From contig ONAM01000002.1 of assembly GCA_900315795.1 (NCBI GenBank), positions 1 through 64,000 on the forward strand: a DNA stretch of 64,000 nucleotides. Reading direction: 5' to 3'. The DNA comes from Candidatus Avelusimicrobium caledoniensis. GTDB lineage: Bacteria; Elusimicrobiota; Elusimicrobia; Elusimicrobiales; Elusimicrobiaceae. Under the pieces are notes generated by a model that saw only the letters and a list, made by a program, of their open reading frames with translations, was not told where the DNA came from and searched no databases. The position numbers were made by a program, and so were the translations under genes. Position 1 is the stretch's first letter. Each line of letters opens with the position of its first letter. Below, piece after piece: positions 15,276 through 23,304 of this stretch.

Positions 15276-17384
15276 ATGGCTGAATTTAAAACCTATCCGT
15301 TAGAGAAGATCCGCAACATCGGTATTATCGCGCACATTGATGCGGGTAAGACCACCACGTCCGAACGTATTTTGTACTACACCGGAAAAGTGCACAAAAT
15401 CGGTGAAACGCACGATGGTGCGTCCGTAACCGACTGGATGGAACAAGAACGCGAAAGAGGTATTACGATTACCTCCGCGGCCATCTACTGCGTGTGGAAA
15501 GATTGCCAACTCAACATTATTGACACTCCCGGCCACGTGGACTTTACGGCCGAAGTGGAACGCTCGTTGCGCGTGTTGGACGGCGCTGTGTGCTGTTTTG
15601 ACGGCGTGCAGGGCGTAGAACCCCAATCTGAAACCGTATGGCGTCAAGCGGATAAATACCACGTTCCGCGTATTGCCTACATTAACAAAATGGACCGCAT
15701 CGGTGCGGACTTTATCCGCTCGGCGAACTCCATTAAAGAAAAACTGGGCGGTAATGCCTGCCCGATTCAATTGCCTATTGGCGCGGAAGACAAATTTGTT
15801 GGCGTAGTTGACCTCGTCAAAATGAAAGGAATCGTCTGGGACGGCGACCACAACGGCGCGACGTTCACCGAAGGCGATATCCCGGCAGACCTCGTTGAAT
15901 TGGCTAACAAATACCGTACCGAGATGATTGAAAAACTCGCCGATTTTGACGAAGCCATTATGGAACGCTACTTAAACGGCGAAACCAATTTTACCGAAGC
16001 TGAAATTAAAAAAGCGATTCGCCGCGGTACCTTAACGGGTAAATTCTTCCCGGTGATCTGCGGTTCTTCGTACAAAAACAAAGGGGTACAACCTTTGTTA
16101 GACTGCGTAAACGACTATCTACCCTCTCCTGTAGATGTTCCCGCCGTCAAAGGTACGAACCCGAACACGGGCGAAGAAACGTTCCGCAAGCCGTCTAACA
16201 GCGAGCCGTTCTGCGGACTTATCTTTAAAGTACAAACCGACCCGTTTGTGGGTAAACTCAGCTTCTTCCGCATTTATTCCGGTACGATTAAAGCCGGGGA
16301 TGCGGTGTTCTTCCCGGGTAAAAACGCCACCGAACGCTTTGGCCGTATGATGCGTATGATGGCCGATAAACGCGAAGAAGTAAAAGAACTTTCCGCCGGG
16401 GAAATTGCCGCTACGGTGGCTATTAAAAACTCCCGCGTAGGTCAAACGATCTGCGCGCCGGATGCCCCGATTGTGCTGGAAAGCATCACTTTCCCGGAAC
16501 CGGTAATTTCTATTGCCGTAGAGCCGAAATCTAAAGCTGACGAAGAAAAAATGTCCAACGCCTTGGCGCGCTTAGCCGAAGAAGACCAAACCTTCCGCGT
16601 GCGCACCGATGAAGAAACCGGCCAAACCGTTATCAGCGGTATGGGTGAGTTGCACTTGGACATTATTGTGGACCGCATGAAACGCGAGTTCAACGTACAA
16701 GCCAACGTCGGCGCGCCGCAAGTGGCCTACCGCGAAACCATCACCAAGACGGTGGAACAAGAAACCAAATTTGTTCGCCAGTCCGGTGGTCGCGGTCAAT
16801 ACGGGCACGTATTCTTGCGCTTAGAGCCGCAGGAAAAAGGCAAAGGGTTTGAATTTGTCAACGAAATCACCCAAGGCCGCATTCCGAAAGAATATATCCC
16901 GGCTATTGAAAAAGGTTGCCGCGAAGCATTGGACTCCGGTGCTATGGCGGGTTACCCCTTAGTAGATATCAAAGTGGCCGTATTTGACGGTTCGTTCCAC
17001 GAAGTGGACTCCTCCGAAATGGCGTTCAAAATCGCCGCTTCTATGGCCTTAAAAGACGGTGCCAAAAAAGCCAACCCGGTTATTTTGGAACCGATTATGA
17101 AAGTGGAAGTCGTTGCGCCGGAAGCCAACCTCGGGGACATCATCGGGGATCTGAGCAGCCGCCGCGGTCAAATCGGCGAAATGGGTGTACGCGGAAACGT
17201 CCGCTACGTCCGTGCCGAAGTGCCGCTGGCCGAAATGTTCGGTTACGCTACGAACGTGCGCTCCTTGTCTCAAGGCCGCGCGTCGTTTACGATGGAACCG
17301 AGCCACTACGCCGAAGTGCCGGCTAACGTAGCCAAAGCGATTGTGGAAAAACGCACAGCCGCCAAAGCTGCTACGGCCGCATAG
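15276..17384 (+). CDS. fusA: Elongation factor G
   Basis: This 702-residue translocase GTPase has all G motifs: HIDAGKTT (G1, residues 20-27), RGITI (G2), DTPGHVD (G3) and NKMD (G4). Domains II to V follow, including grgqyghv in domain IV. It drives tRNA-mRNA translocation and, with RRF, ribosome recycling. It is the last gene of the operon. No tuf gene follows, unlike the classical str operon; instead a strong hairpin and an accessory pilin come next. Confidence 0.98.
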   Translation: MAEFKTYPLEKIRNIGIIAHIDAGKTTTSERILYYTGKVHKIGETHDGASVTDWMEQERERGITITSAAIYCVWKDCQLNIIDTPGHVDFTAEVERSLRVLDGAVCCFDGVQGVEPQSETVWRQADKYHVPRIAYINKMDRIGADFIRSANSIKEKLGGNACPIQLPIGAEDKFVGVVDLVKMKGIVWDGDHNGATFTEGDIPADLVELANKYRTEMIEKLADFDEAIMERYLNGETNFTEAEIKKAIRRGTLTGKFFPVICGSSYKNKGVQPLLDCVNDYLPSPVDVPAVKGTNPNTGEETFRKPSNSEPFCGLIFKVQTDPFVGKLSFFRIYSGTIKAGDAVFFPGKNATERFGRMMRMMADKREEVKELSAGEIAATVAIKNSRVGQTICAPDAPIVLESITFPEPVISIAVEPKSKADEEKMSNALARLAEEDQTFRVRTDEETGQTVISGMGELHLDIIVDRMKREFNVQANVGAPQVAYRETITKTVEQETKFVRQSGGRGQYGHVFLRLEPQEKGKGFEFVNEITQGRIPKEYIPAIEKGCREALDSGAMAGYPLVDIKVAVFDGSFHEVDSSEMAFKIAASMALKDGAKKANPVILEPIMKVEVVAPEANLGDIIGDLSSRRGQIGEMGVRGNVRYVRAEVPLAEMFGYATNVRSLSQGRASFTMEPSHYAEVPANVAKAIVEKRTAAKAATAA

Positions 17385-17419
17385 TACAGAACAACTGTTC
17401 GTAACTTCTATAAGCACGC

Positions 17420-17450
17420 ACGCGGGCACAACTAATCGTTGTGCCCGCGT
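17420..17450 (+). terminator. Strong hairpin after fusA
   Basis: A perfect 13-bp stem, acgcgggcacaac (17420-17432) with gttgtgcccgcgt (17438-17450), has a 5-nt loop, and weaker pairing (cacgca/tgcgtg) extends it. Only three T follow, so termination may be incomplete or may also serve the opposite strand. Confidence 0.7.
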
Positions 17451-17470
17451 TTGCGTGTTCCCGATAAACA

Positions 17471-17575
17471 ATTTTCCAAAATCTGCCAATTTGCGCGTCC
17501 CTTGGGCTTGACGTAGCTACCGCTACGCCTATGCGGCCGCCTAAATCCCGCCAACTAAAATCGGTTTTGAAAAAT
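17471..17575. repeat. Nested hairpin element downstream of pilin 2
   Basis: The arms attttccaaaatc (17471-17483) and ggttttgaaaaat (17563-17575) are nearly complementary. The inner part holds gtagc/gctac and gcggccgc. Positions 17508-17577 match 55335-55404 at 69 of 70 bases, and the gttagtct that follows (17594) is shared with 55421 and 2911. In pilin orientation this is the 3' flank of pilin 2. Confidence 0.85.
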
Positions 17576-17627
17576 CATCTTCTCTTTTGCAAAGTTAGTC
17601 TGATACAAACGGCAACAACGCGCTCAT

Positions 17628-18350
17628 CTATAATTGCCAGGCCCCGTTAGCATAAATCCCTTTCATAATTTTCTTGCAGTAATTCCCGGAGTGTTGTTGA
17701 AAAATGACGGAGCCATCTCCTTCGTACTGATTTTCCACGCATAACATAGTTCGGGTGGTGCTATTCATAGACCCCGCGCCCAGTAAATACCGAAATCCGG
17801 CCCCAGCGTAGGGACCGGTCAGCCGTCCGACGGATATGCCGTCGCCGCTTGCTTCGTGAAAAATCTGCAAGCTCCAATCTTCGTTGGAACGGACTCCATC
17901 AGTGGGACTGCTCCCGGCAATCCAGCGGGTGGTGCCCGTCCAGGGAATATCAACGGCTAATTCATCAAAATTGGTAGCGTATGTTCCGTTTTGTAAATAA
18001 TAGGATTCTTGCGCGGCGGCTACGGTGCGAATGATGGCCAATGCCTGTGTGGCTTTGCTTTTTTCTACTGCTTTTTGGTATTGCGGCACGGCTACCGCGG
18101 CTAAAATACCGATGATAAGAACGACCACTAAAAGTTCAATGAGCGTAAATGCGTTTATGCGATTATAACATAAAGGCCTGTCATCCCCGAGGGTTTCTGT
18201 CGGGGATCTTCGTTTTTCTTTTCGCTTGTTAACCATCTCATCAAAAACAAAAATACGAAGATGCCGGATAGAGGCCTTCCGGCATGACATGCTTATTTTA
18301 ACGTCAGGTTTCACCTGACCTACATTTCCCTTTTGAATTTTGTTATTCAT
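17628..18350 (-). CDS. Type IV pilin-like protein 2 with 67-residue leader
   Basis: This 240-residue prepilin has the cleavage and helix segment [20 protein letters not shown] beginning at residue 67. The other pilins here have leaders of 4-7 residues, so the leader is about 60 residues too long. The extra part is encoded by palindromic repeats: 18180-18288 plus gtcaggtttcacctgac at 18303-18319. They leave the frame open. ATG 18350 follows GGAGAA and the shared A-tract promoter, so this is the ancestral start. In-frame Met residues at 21 and 39 are alternatives. The mature part looks intact, with a late Cys pair (LCVEN...NYCKK). Whether such a leader is exported and processed is open; the gene may be on its way to inactivation. 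Confidence 0.85.
   Translation of the reverse strand: MNNKIQKGNVGQVKPDVKISMSCRKASIRHLRIFVFDEMVNKRKEKRRSPTETLGDDRPLCYNRINAFTLIELLVVVLIIGILAAVAVPQYQKAVEKSKATQALAIIRTVAAAQESYYLQNGTYATNFDELAVDIPWTGTTRWIAGSSPTDGVRSNEDWSLQIFHEASGDGISVGRLTGPYAGAGFRYLLGAGSMNSTTRTMLCVENQYEGDGSVIFQQHSGNYCKKIMKGIYANGAWQL
18180..18288. repeat. Composite palindromic element inside pilin 2 leader
   Basis: Two hairpins are arranged head to head: gtcatccccga/tcggggat (18180-18207) and atgccgga/tccggcatgac (18261-18288). The facing sequences atcttcg (18206-18212) and cgaagat (18256-18262) are also complementary, so the whole 109 bp can fold as one structure with GTCAT and ATGAC termini. It interrupts the pilin leader in frame. 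The termini match those around the GIY-YIG gene (2961, 3433). Confidence 0.8.
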
Positions 18351-18379
18351 AAAATTCTCCTTGTTTTTTCCGTTCCTTT

Positions 18380-18407
18380 ATTATCGTTTTTTTTTTTGAT
18401 TTGTCAA
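18380..18407 (-). promoter_or_regulatory. Pilin 2 promoter with 11-A spacer tract
   Basis: The - strand reads TTGACA (18407-18402), AATC, eleven A, C, GATAAT (18385-18380). It is the same as at pilin 1, including tract length. Confidence 0.85.
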
Positions 18408-18449
18408 GCAAAATTTATCAGCCCGCCAAGATTAGGGTTTGGTAATGCA

Positions 18450-18479
18450 AAAACCCCCGCTCCAATGAGCGGGGGTTTT
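18450..18479 (-). terminator. Bidirectional terminator between protease and pilin 2
   Basis: A perfect 12-bp stem, aaaacccccgct (18450-18461) with agcgggggtttt (18468-18479), is flanked by A and T runs. It ends the protease-like gene, which stops at 18492. Confidence 0.9.
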
Positions 18480-18491
18480 CTTTATATGTTT

Positions 18492-19601
18492 TTAATAGGT
18501 TTTACGTGGTCGGTCTGTGATGAGTTGTTTTTCTTGCAAGTCGTACACGACGTACCGTTCTTCTGCAAAAGAGGCCCCTTCTATTAGCGAATAGCCGGAC
18601 CACAACACATTGTCAATGTACATCTCAATATACCGGGTTTTGGGCCAATGTTTCATAATAGTTGAGTAGGGGAATTTGTTATATATATTTTTTCTAAAAA
18701 TTATTTTTCTGTTTTCATCTCTAAGAATCACTTGGGAAACAAATTCGTCGGTATGTAAATCTACAATTTTTTCGTCGTTTATCTCTAGCGGATAGGTGGC
18801 TTTTTCCATATCCCCGTGATATGCGTTTACTAACGTCTGTAAATACAAATTGCGCGTGGCGTACCCGGTGTAGTAGGTCGGGTCGGACGCGAGGCGCGTG
18901 GATCCGGTAACCGTGCCGACCACTTCCCCCGCGGCGTTTAAAACCGGGCTTCCGCACAGCCCCGGCCATTGTTCCGGGTCGCCCGCCATTGGGTAGCGCA
19001 AATTGAGCATTGATTTTTCTGATAACGGGCTGTCCGTGATAAGGGTTAGCTTTTCCGTGCCAAACCCTATGAGCGATAGCGGTTCGTTTAGGGCGGGCTC
19101 ATCGGTAGCCAGTGTTAGCGGAGTTAGTAATTTTTCGTCTTCCGGGCGGAATTTAACAAGTGCAATATCCGTCATAACTGGTGCTGATAATTGGACGACT
19201 TGCGCCGGGATATCTACTACTTCGTTTCCTTGCATGACGCGTGCCGTAAAAGACGGGCCGATTTTGCTATGGTTGTTCCACGCGGGCATGGCGTGTTGGG
19301 CGATCACGCCAAAAATTTCTTTTTGGCCTTGGTAGGTGGTTTTGAAAATAAAGCCGGACATCGCATGCCCGTCCGTTTTCCCTTGCGGGAACGCACGGAA
19401 AACGCTTTTTACGGCATCAATTTTGAAAGTGGTAATCGGCCGTTGCGCAGGGGCAAACACGCGGGCCTGTACGGCGGCCATATCCACAAGTCCGGTACCC
19501 AGCGTAAACCCGGGCCGGATAAATTTAGCCGGAATTTTTTGCGCGTAGGAAAGCACACCTGTTGCAAAAAACAAGAGAAAAATAATTATTTTCTTGTACA
19601 T
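18492..19601 (-). CDS. Secreted trypsin-fold protein with Cys at the nucleophile position
   Basis: This 369-residue protein, read from ATG 19601, has signal peptide MYKKIIIFLLFFATGVLSYA. The chymotrypsin-like core has His103 in VIAQHAM, Asp145 in MTDIALV and the active-site loop PGLCGSPVLNAAGEVVG, where Cys216 replaces the Ser of GxSGGP. The spacing of the three residues fits an active trypsin fold, so this is a candidate His-Asp-Cys protease resembling viral 3C-type enzymes in nucleophile only. Residues from about 260 on form a C-terminal domain I do not recognise. No Shine-Dalgarno is visible before 19601. It lies downstream of apt on the same strand with a weak hairpin between. The target is unknown; the alternative is an inactive binding module. 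Confidence 0.75.
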   Translation of the reverse strand: MYKKIIIFLLFFATGVLSYAQKIPAKFIRPGFTLGTGLVDMAAVQARVFAPAQRPITTFKIDAVKSVFRAFPQGKTDGHAMSGFIFKTTYQGQKEIFGVIAQHAMPAWNNHSKIGPSFTARVMQGNEVVDIPAQVVQLSAPVMTDIALVKFRPEDEKLLTPLTLATDEPALNEPLSLIGFGTEKLTLITDSPLSEKSMLNLRYPMAGDPEQWPGLCGSPVLNAAGEVVGTVTGSTRLASDPTYYTGYATRNLYLQTLVNAYHGDMEKATYPLEINDEKIVDLHTDEFVSQVILRDENRKIIFRKNIYNKFPYSTIMKHWPKTRYIEMYIDNVLWSGYSLIEGASFAEERYVVYDLQEKQLITDRPRKTY

Positions 19602-19641
19602 ACTTTTATTGTACTTGGGGGTTGTGCCGGGAACAAGGGTC

Positions 19642-19669
19642 AAAGGGCCCATAGCGAAAGTGGGCCTTT
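19642..19669 (-). terminator. Possible weak terminator after apt
   Basis: aaagggccca (19642-19651) pairs with tgggccttt (19661-19669) with one bulge. It overlaps the apt stop codon and has only three T after it on the - strand, so read-through into the protease-like gene is possible. Confidence 0.45.
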
Positions 19670-20198
19670 ATAAAATAACTTCCAGGGGCAGGTTGCGTAA
19701 ATCGGCGTTACTCGCGCGCATCTCTTTCAGGGCGGCTACATCGGTTAAATGGACGGAAAGCACGATTTCTTTTCCTTTGGCTTGTAATGCTTTTCGCACC
19801 GCGGCGAGCGTTTGGCCTGTGGCTAAAATATCGTCTATATAGATGAAATGAGAAAATTGATCTAATAAATCTTCATCCGCTTCCATATTATACGAGGTAT
19901 ATTCGTTTGTAATACGGAACGCGTAGGGTTTATGGGGAATTTTGCCTTGTTTGCGTAGGAGCACCAGCGGCAAATTCAGCGCGTGAGCAACGGGCGCGGC
20001 AAAAATAAACCCGCGTGCTTCGGGTGTGATGATAGCCGTATTTTGTGGTATATGCGCCGCTTGGATGACGCTACAAAAGGTATCAATGACGGCAGTAAAT
20101 TGCGCCGGGTTAGCAAGCAAGGGGTTAATATCAATAAAATTCACGCCCGCTTTGGGATAATCTTTTACTATATTTAGTTTAAAATTGAGTTTTTCCAT
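19668..20198 (-). CDS. apt: Adenine phosphoribosyltransferase
   Basis: This 176-residue purine-salvage enzyme makes AMP from adenine and PRPP. The PRPP-binding motif is fiyIDDilATGqT at about residues 116-128. The family's N-terminal pattern, vkdyPkaGvnfiDInpLLa, and the flexible-loop pattern llRKqGKiPhk...yn-ME are present. Start ATG 20198 lies 17 bp after the small upstream gene, so the two should be co-transcribed. A structured leader precedes that gene. Confidence 0.92.
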   Translation of the reverse strand: MEKLNFKLNIVKDYPKAGVNFIDINPLLANPAQFTAVIDTFCSVIQAAHIPQNTAIITPEARGFIFAAPVAHALNLPLVLLRKQGKIPHKPYAFRITNEYTSYNMEADEDLLDQFSHFIYIDDILATGQTLAAVRKALQAKGKEIVLSVHLTDVAALKEMRASNADLRNLPLEVIL

Positions 20199-20215
20199 AC
20201 CTCTAGTATAACAAA

Positions 20216-20437
20216 TTATTCTTCCGGTTTGGGCAGCGCGGCGACATTTAATTTTATAACCGCGGCCCGGTGTTGCGCGGCGTGCAAACCGGTTAAAATC
20301 GGGCGGGTGTAATCTTGTATTTCTTCAGGTACGACGGCGTGTAATTCTTCCAGCTGTTCTGTTAGTAAAGTTAGTTGCGTTTGCAGGCGGGCGGCGTCCC
20401 ATAACAGGACCGTCAAGGGGTCTTTTTCTTCGGTCAT
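20216..20437 (-). CDS. Small helical protein of unknown function
   Basis: This protein of about 73 residues starts MTEEKDPLTVLLWDAARLQ at ATG 20437, with GGAGAA upstream. It is predicted to be all-helical, with a leucine-rich stretch (taarlqtqltllteqleel) suited to coiled-coil pairing and no Cys. An upstream in-frame codon would add residues translated from the structured leader and is unlikely. It is the first gene of a two-gene unit with apt. I do not recognise the family. Confidence 0.6.
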   Translation of the reverse strand: MTEEKDPLTVLLWDAARLQTQLTLLTEQLEELHAVVPEEIQDYTRPILTGLHAAQHRAAVIKLNVAALPKPEE

Positions 20438-20482
20438 ACGTTTCTCCGTGGGCCGCCGATAAAAACGGCCATTTATACTAGA

Positions 20483-20612
20483 CCCAAGAGAGAGTTCCGC
20501 ATATAAACAGCCGTGGCTTATTACACAAAGTAATAAGCGCTCGGCATAACACACGCGGGTAATTAGGCCGGTTGCATTACGCCTTAGCGGACTGTTTATG
20601 AGCTCTCTTGGG
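20483..20612 (-). ncRNA. Structured leader or small RNA upstream of the apt unit
   Basis: The outer arms cccaagagag (20483-20492) and ctctcttggg (20603-20612) are perfectly complementary. Inside them ataaacag (20503-20510) pairs with ctgtttat (20592-20599), and a perfect 9-bp hairpin gcttattac/gtaataagc lies at 20516-20538. A - strand extended -10 (TTTGCTATACT, 20674-20684) is placed so that this region would be the 5' leader of the small gene and apt. It matches no riboswitch I can name; it may instead be another nested palindrome. Confidence 0.45.
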
Positions 20613-20673
20613 CTTTGCTTAAAGCAAGACTTCGTTTTTTCTCAAAACAGAATAAATTTAATACAACGTAATC

Positions 20674-20684
20674 AGTATAGCAAA
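20674..20684 (-). promoter_or_regulatory. Probable promoter of the apt unit
   Basis: The - strand reads TTTGCTATACT, an extended -10 matching the form used elsewhere in the window. It lies about 240 bp before ATG 20437, leaving room for the structured leader. Confidence 0.55.
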
Positions 20685-20714
20685 TTTTATGGGAAAACAT
20701 CCCGCCAAAATCTC

Positions 20715-20822
20715 CCTCGCTCATCACCCCGCAGTGTTTTAATGCGGGGTATAGCGAGGCAAATGTGGCAAGTGCGCCCCTTATATCCCGCATACCGACC
20801 TTGCGGGATGACGGAAGGGGCG
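20715..20822. repeat. Inverted pair of mosaic palindromes (copies 3 and 4)
   Basis: Copy 3 has arms cctcgct/agcgagg (20715-20721, 20753-20759) around a 31-bp core. Copy 4 has arms cgcccctt/aaggggcg (20775-20782, 20815-20822) around an opposite-facing core plus one extra base. Copy 3's inner stem is accccgca/tgcggggt, a paired change relative to atcccgca/tgcgggat in the copies at 2960 and 3405. The interval between the two copies is 15 bp and holds no gene. Confidence 0.85.
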
Positions 20823-20886
20823 ATAGCAAATTTTACAAGACAAGGGACCGCAAAGACGGCTAAATGTGGAAAATTGTATCGCCGGT

Positions 20887-20927
20887 GCGCTACAAAATTC
20901 AAAAAGATATTTTTGAATTTTGTGCGC
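20887..20927. repeat. Long A/T-rich hairpin
   Basis: gcgc-t-acaaaattcaaaaa (20887-20905) pairs with tttttgaattttgtgcgc (20910-20927), broken only by one unpaired t, around a 4-base loop. The rest of 20823-21050 shows no gene. This could terminate transcription entering from either side of the ribosomal operon. Confidence 0.7.
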
Positions 20928-21050
20928 TTAATTAAATATTGCGTTATTTTTCTATTTATAGTATACTATCCTTATCAGGATTTTAGTGACACGCCCGTTT
21001 ACGCGCAAGGGTGAAACCGCTAAAACAAGCGTGCACAAAAGCCCGCTAAT

Positions 21051-21060
21051 TTGATATAAT
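21051..21060 (+). promoter_or_regulatory. Promoter of the S10-spc operon
   Basis: TTGATATAAT is a perfect TATAAT (21055-21060) with an extended TG and no good -35. The leader of about 125 nt that follows contains complementary stretches (ccggcccg/cggaccgg near 21102-21124), which could be an S10-type control leader. Confidence 0.75.
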
Positions 21061-21193
21061 AAATTGTATTAGATTAGCAGTAAGGCAAAAAATTCCTCAC
21101 CGGCCCGACGGAAGACGCGGACCGGAAAGGGGTTTTCTGCCGATAAATTGTTTGTAAGAAACTTTGTAAAAGATAGTAAGGAAAAAACTAAAA

Positions 21194-21538
21194 ATGGCAG
21201 AAAAAACAGCAAAAAAAGCCAATACTATTGGCCAAGAAAGAATCCGCATTAAATTGCGTTCTTATGACCATCGTATGCTGGACGCTTCTGTGGCGCGTAT
21301 CGTAGAAACCGCGCAAAAAACAGGGGCGCTGGTGTCGGGTCCTGTTCTGTTACCGGTCCGGATTAAAAAGTACACCGTACTTCGCTCTCCCCATACCGAT
21401 AAAAAGAGCAGAGAACAATTTGAGATGCGCATTCACAAACGTCTCATTGACTTGAAAAGCCCCACCTCTAAAACCGTGGACGAACTAATGAAATTAGATT
21501 TGCCCGCCGGTGTAGATGTGGCCATTAAAAGTAACTAA
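21194..21538 (+). CDS. rpsJ: Ribosomal protein uS10
   Basis: This 114-residue protein of the 30S head carries the family core [21 protein letters not shown] and the later [19 protein letters not shown]. A short Lys/Ala-rich extension precedes the usual start of homology. TAAGGA is upstream. It opens the long ribosomal operon and can also be a NusB partner in antitermination. Confidence 0.97.
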   Translation: MAEKTAKKANTIGQERIRIKLRSYDHRMLDASVARIVETAQKTGALVSGPVLLPVRIKKYTVLRSPHTDKKSREQFEMRIHKRLIDLKSPTSKTVDELMKLDLPAGVDVAIKSN

Positions 21539-21554
21539 GGAATAAATAAGAACT

Positions 21555-22346
21555 ATGACAGAAGAAATGCAAAATGCTGCTGGTGCCCAAGAGGCAACGC
21601 CCGTTGCTGAACCGGCCAAAGCAGAAACTGTCAAAGAAGCTCCCGAAACTTTCCGCTTTGTAATCGGCGAAAAGATCGGCATGACACAGCTCTTTGATGA
21701 AAAAGGCAATCTGCATGGTGTATCCGTTGTAAAAGCGGGTCCGTGCAAGGTTGTGCGTGTCAGAACCCAAGAAAAAGACGGCTACAACGCCGTTTGCGTG
21801 GGTTTTGGCGAAGTGAAAGAAAGCAAACTGAACAAACCTGAACTCGGTTATTTCAAAAAAGCCAACGTGGCTCCGGTCAAACACATGAAGGAATGCCGTG
21901 TTGCCGATGTAGCCGGCTTTGAAATCGGTCAAGTCATTTCACTCGATAAAATCTTTAAACCCGGCGACTATGTGGACGTACAGGGTAAAATTAAAGGGCA
22001 CGGTTTTGCCGGCGCGATGAAACGCCACGGCTTTGCCGGACAGCCGGATTCGCACGGTCAATCGGACCGCTCGCGCGCTCCGGGGTCTTTGGGCTCCCGC
22101 CGCTCTTTAGGTAAAGTATTGTCCGGCCAACGCATGGCTGGCCACTACGGCACCACTACCCACACGGTAGCCAAAATTGAAGTTATTAAGGTAGATAACG
22201 AAAACGGACTTTTATTCTTAAAAGGTTCCGTTCCGGGAGCTAAGGGCTCTATCGTTTCCGTCTTAGAAACTTCTAAATTCAAAAAACATTATGTAGCGCC
22301 GCAACAACAGAAAATCTCTGCTTCTAAGGCCGCTAACAAGAAATAA
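21555..22346 (+). CDS. rplC: Ribosomal protein uL3
   Basis: This 263-residue protein has the L3 core beginning at about residue 34 (frfvIGekiGMTQlFde) and the conserved loop hGfaGqpdsHGqsdrsRapGSlG...kRMAGhyG reaching the peptidyl-transferase centre. The first 33 residues are an Ala/Glu/Pro-rich tail not typical of L3, and the family is normally about 210 residues. Confidence 0.96.
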   Translation: MTEEMQNAAGAQEATPVAEPAKAETVKEAPETFRFVIGEKIGMTQLFDEKGNLHGVSVVKAGPCKVVRVRTQEKDGYNAVCVGFGEVKESKLNKPELGYFKKANVAPVKHMKECRVADVAGFEIGQVISLDKIFKPGDYVDVQGKIKGHGFAGAMKRHGFAGQPDSHGQSDRSRAPGSLGSRRSLGKVLSGQRMAGHYGTTTHTVAKIEVIKVDNENGLLFLKGSVPGAKGSIVSVLETSKFKKHYVAPQQQKISASKAANKK

Positions 22347-22357
22347 GGACTTTGACC

Positions 22358-22990
22358 ATGGAAACGAAAGTTTTAGATATCAAAGGTAAAGAGAAAGGGA
22401 CCTGCAATCTGCCGGATAGTTTGTTCGGTGTGAAACCCAATCCCACTTTCTTGCACGAAGTCATTACCGCTTTTTTGGCCAACCAAAGACGCGGCACCGC
22501 GGATACCAAAACCCGCAGTGAAGTTTCCGGTACCGGTAAAAAACCGTGGAAACAGAAAGGCACCGGCCGCGCCCGTCAAGGGTCTTTGCGTGCCGTGCAA
22601 TTCCGCCACGGCGGTATCGCCTTCGGGCCTACCCCGCATTCTTACCGTCAATATCTGCCGGTAGCCAAACGCCGCGCCGCGCTTGCGATGGCGTTGTCTG
22701 CCAAGATGTCGGAAGGAAATGTGGTGGTATTAGATTCTTTGAAACTCAAAGAACCCAAAACGAACGCGTTTGCTGAAATTATGAACGTGTTATCCGCCGG
22801 GCGCAAACCCTTAGTGATGGATAACTTTGCCGACGAAAATGCCGCTTTGGCCAGCCGCAACATCGCGGGCTTAACCCGCTTGTTGCCGCAAGACGCCAAT
22901 GCGTACGTTGTGCTTAACAGCACGAAGGTCATTTTGACCCAAGAAGCGGTAGAAAAATTAACAAACACGTTTGCTAAGGAGGCCAAGTAA
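22358..22990 (+). CDS. rplD: Ribosomal protein uL4
   Basis: This protein of about 210 residues lines the exit tunnel with its extended loop rrgTadTktRsevsGtGkKPwkQKGtGrARqGs. The best start is ATG 22358 with AAGGA nine bases upstream; a TTG two codons earlier is also open. Its stop overlaps the rplW start by one base (TAATG). Confidence 0.96.
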   Translation: METKVLDIKGKEKGTCNLPDSLFGVKPNPTFLHEVITAFLANQRRGTADTKTRSEVSGTGKKPWKQKGTGRARQGSLRAVQFRHGGIAFGPTPHSYRQYLPVAKRRAALAMALSAKMSEGNVVVLDSLKLKEPKTNAFAEIMNVLSAGRKPLVMDNFADENAALASRNIAGLTRLLPQDANAYVVLNSTKVILTQEAVEKLTNTFAKEAK

Positions 22991-23283
22991 TGACCACCTA
23001 TACAACCTTAAAAAAACCGCTCTTAACGGAAAAAAGCTTAATTGAACGCGACAGCCACAACCGCTATGGTTTTATCGTAGCCGCTAACGCGTCCAAAGGC
23101 GAAATCAAAACCGCGGTGGAAAAAATCTTTAACGTAACCGTAAAAAAGATTAACACAATTTCCGTCACGGGGAAGACCCATCGTATGGGTCGCTTTGAAG
23201 GGAAACGCCCTGATTATAAAAAGGCGTTTGTTACCTTGAAAGAAGGCGATAAAATTGAAATGGTGGAAGCCGCTTCAAAGTAG
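22990..23283 (+). CDS. rplW: Ribosomal protein uL23
   Basis: This 97-residue protein sits at the tunnel exit and is the docking site for SRP and trigger factor. The family pattern lkkPllTEKsl and the later gktHRmGrfeGkRpdyKKAfVtl are clear. The start codon overlaps the rplD stop, consistent with translational coupling. Confidence 0.96.
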   Translation: MTTYTTLKKPLLTEKSLIERDSHNRYGFIVAANASKGEIKTAVEKIFNVTVKKINTISVTGKTHRMGRFEGKRPDYKKAFVTLKEGDKIEMVEAASK

Positions 23284-23304
23284 AATAAGGAGAAACTACT
23301 AACT

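Noticed and set aside
17628-18350. Frameshift or pseudogene call for pilin 2
   Set aside because: The frame is open from the conserved start region to the end and the mature part is intact; the extra leader is explained by an in-frame insertion. Function is uncertain but a break cannot be shown.
20483-20612. tRNA or 6S RNA
   Set aside because: There is no cloverleaf or T-loop sequence, and the length and helix order do not fit the long single hairpin with central bubble of 6S RNA.
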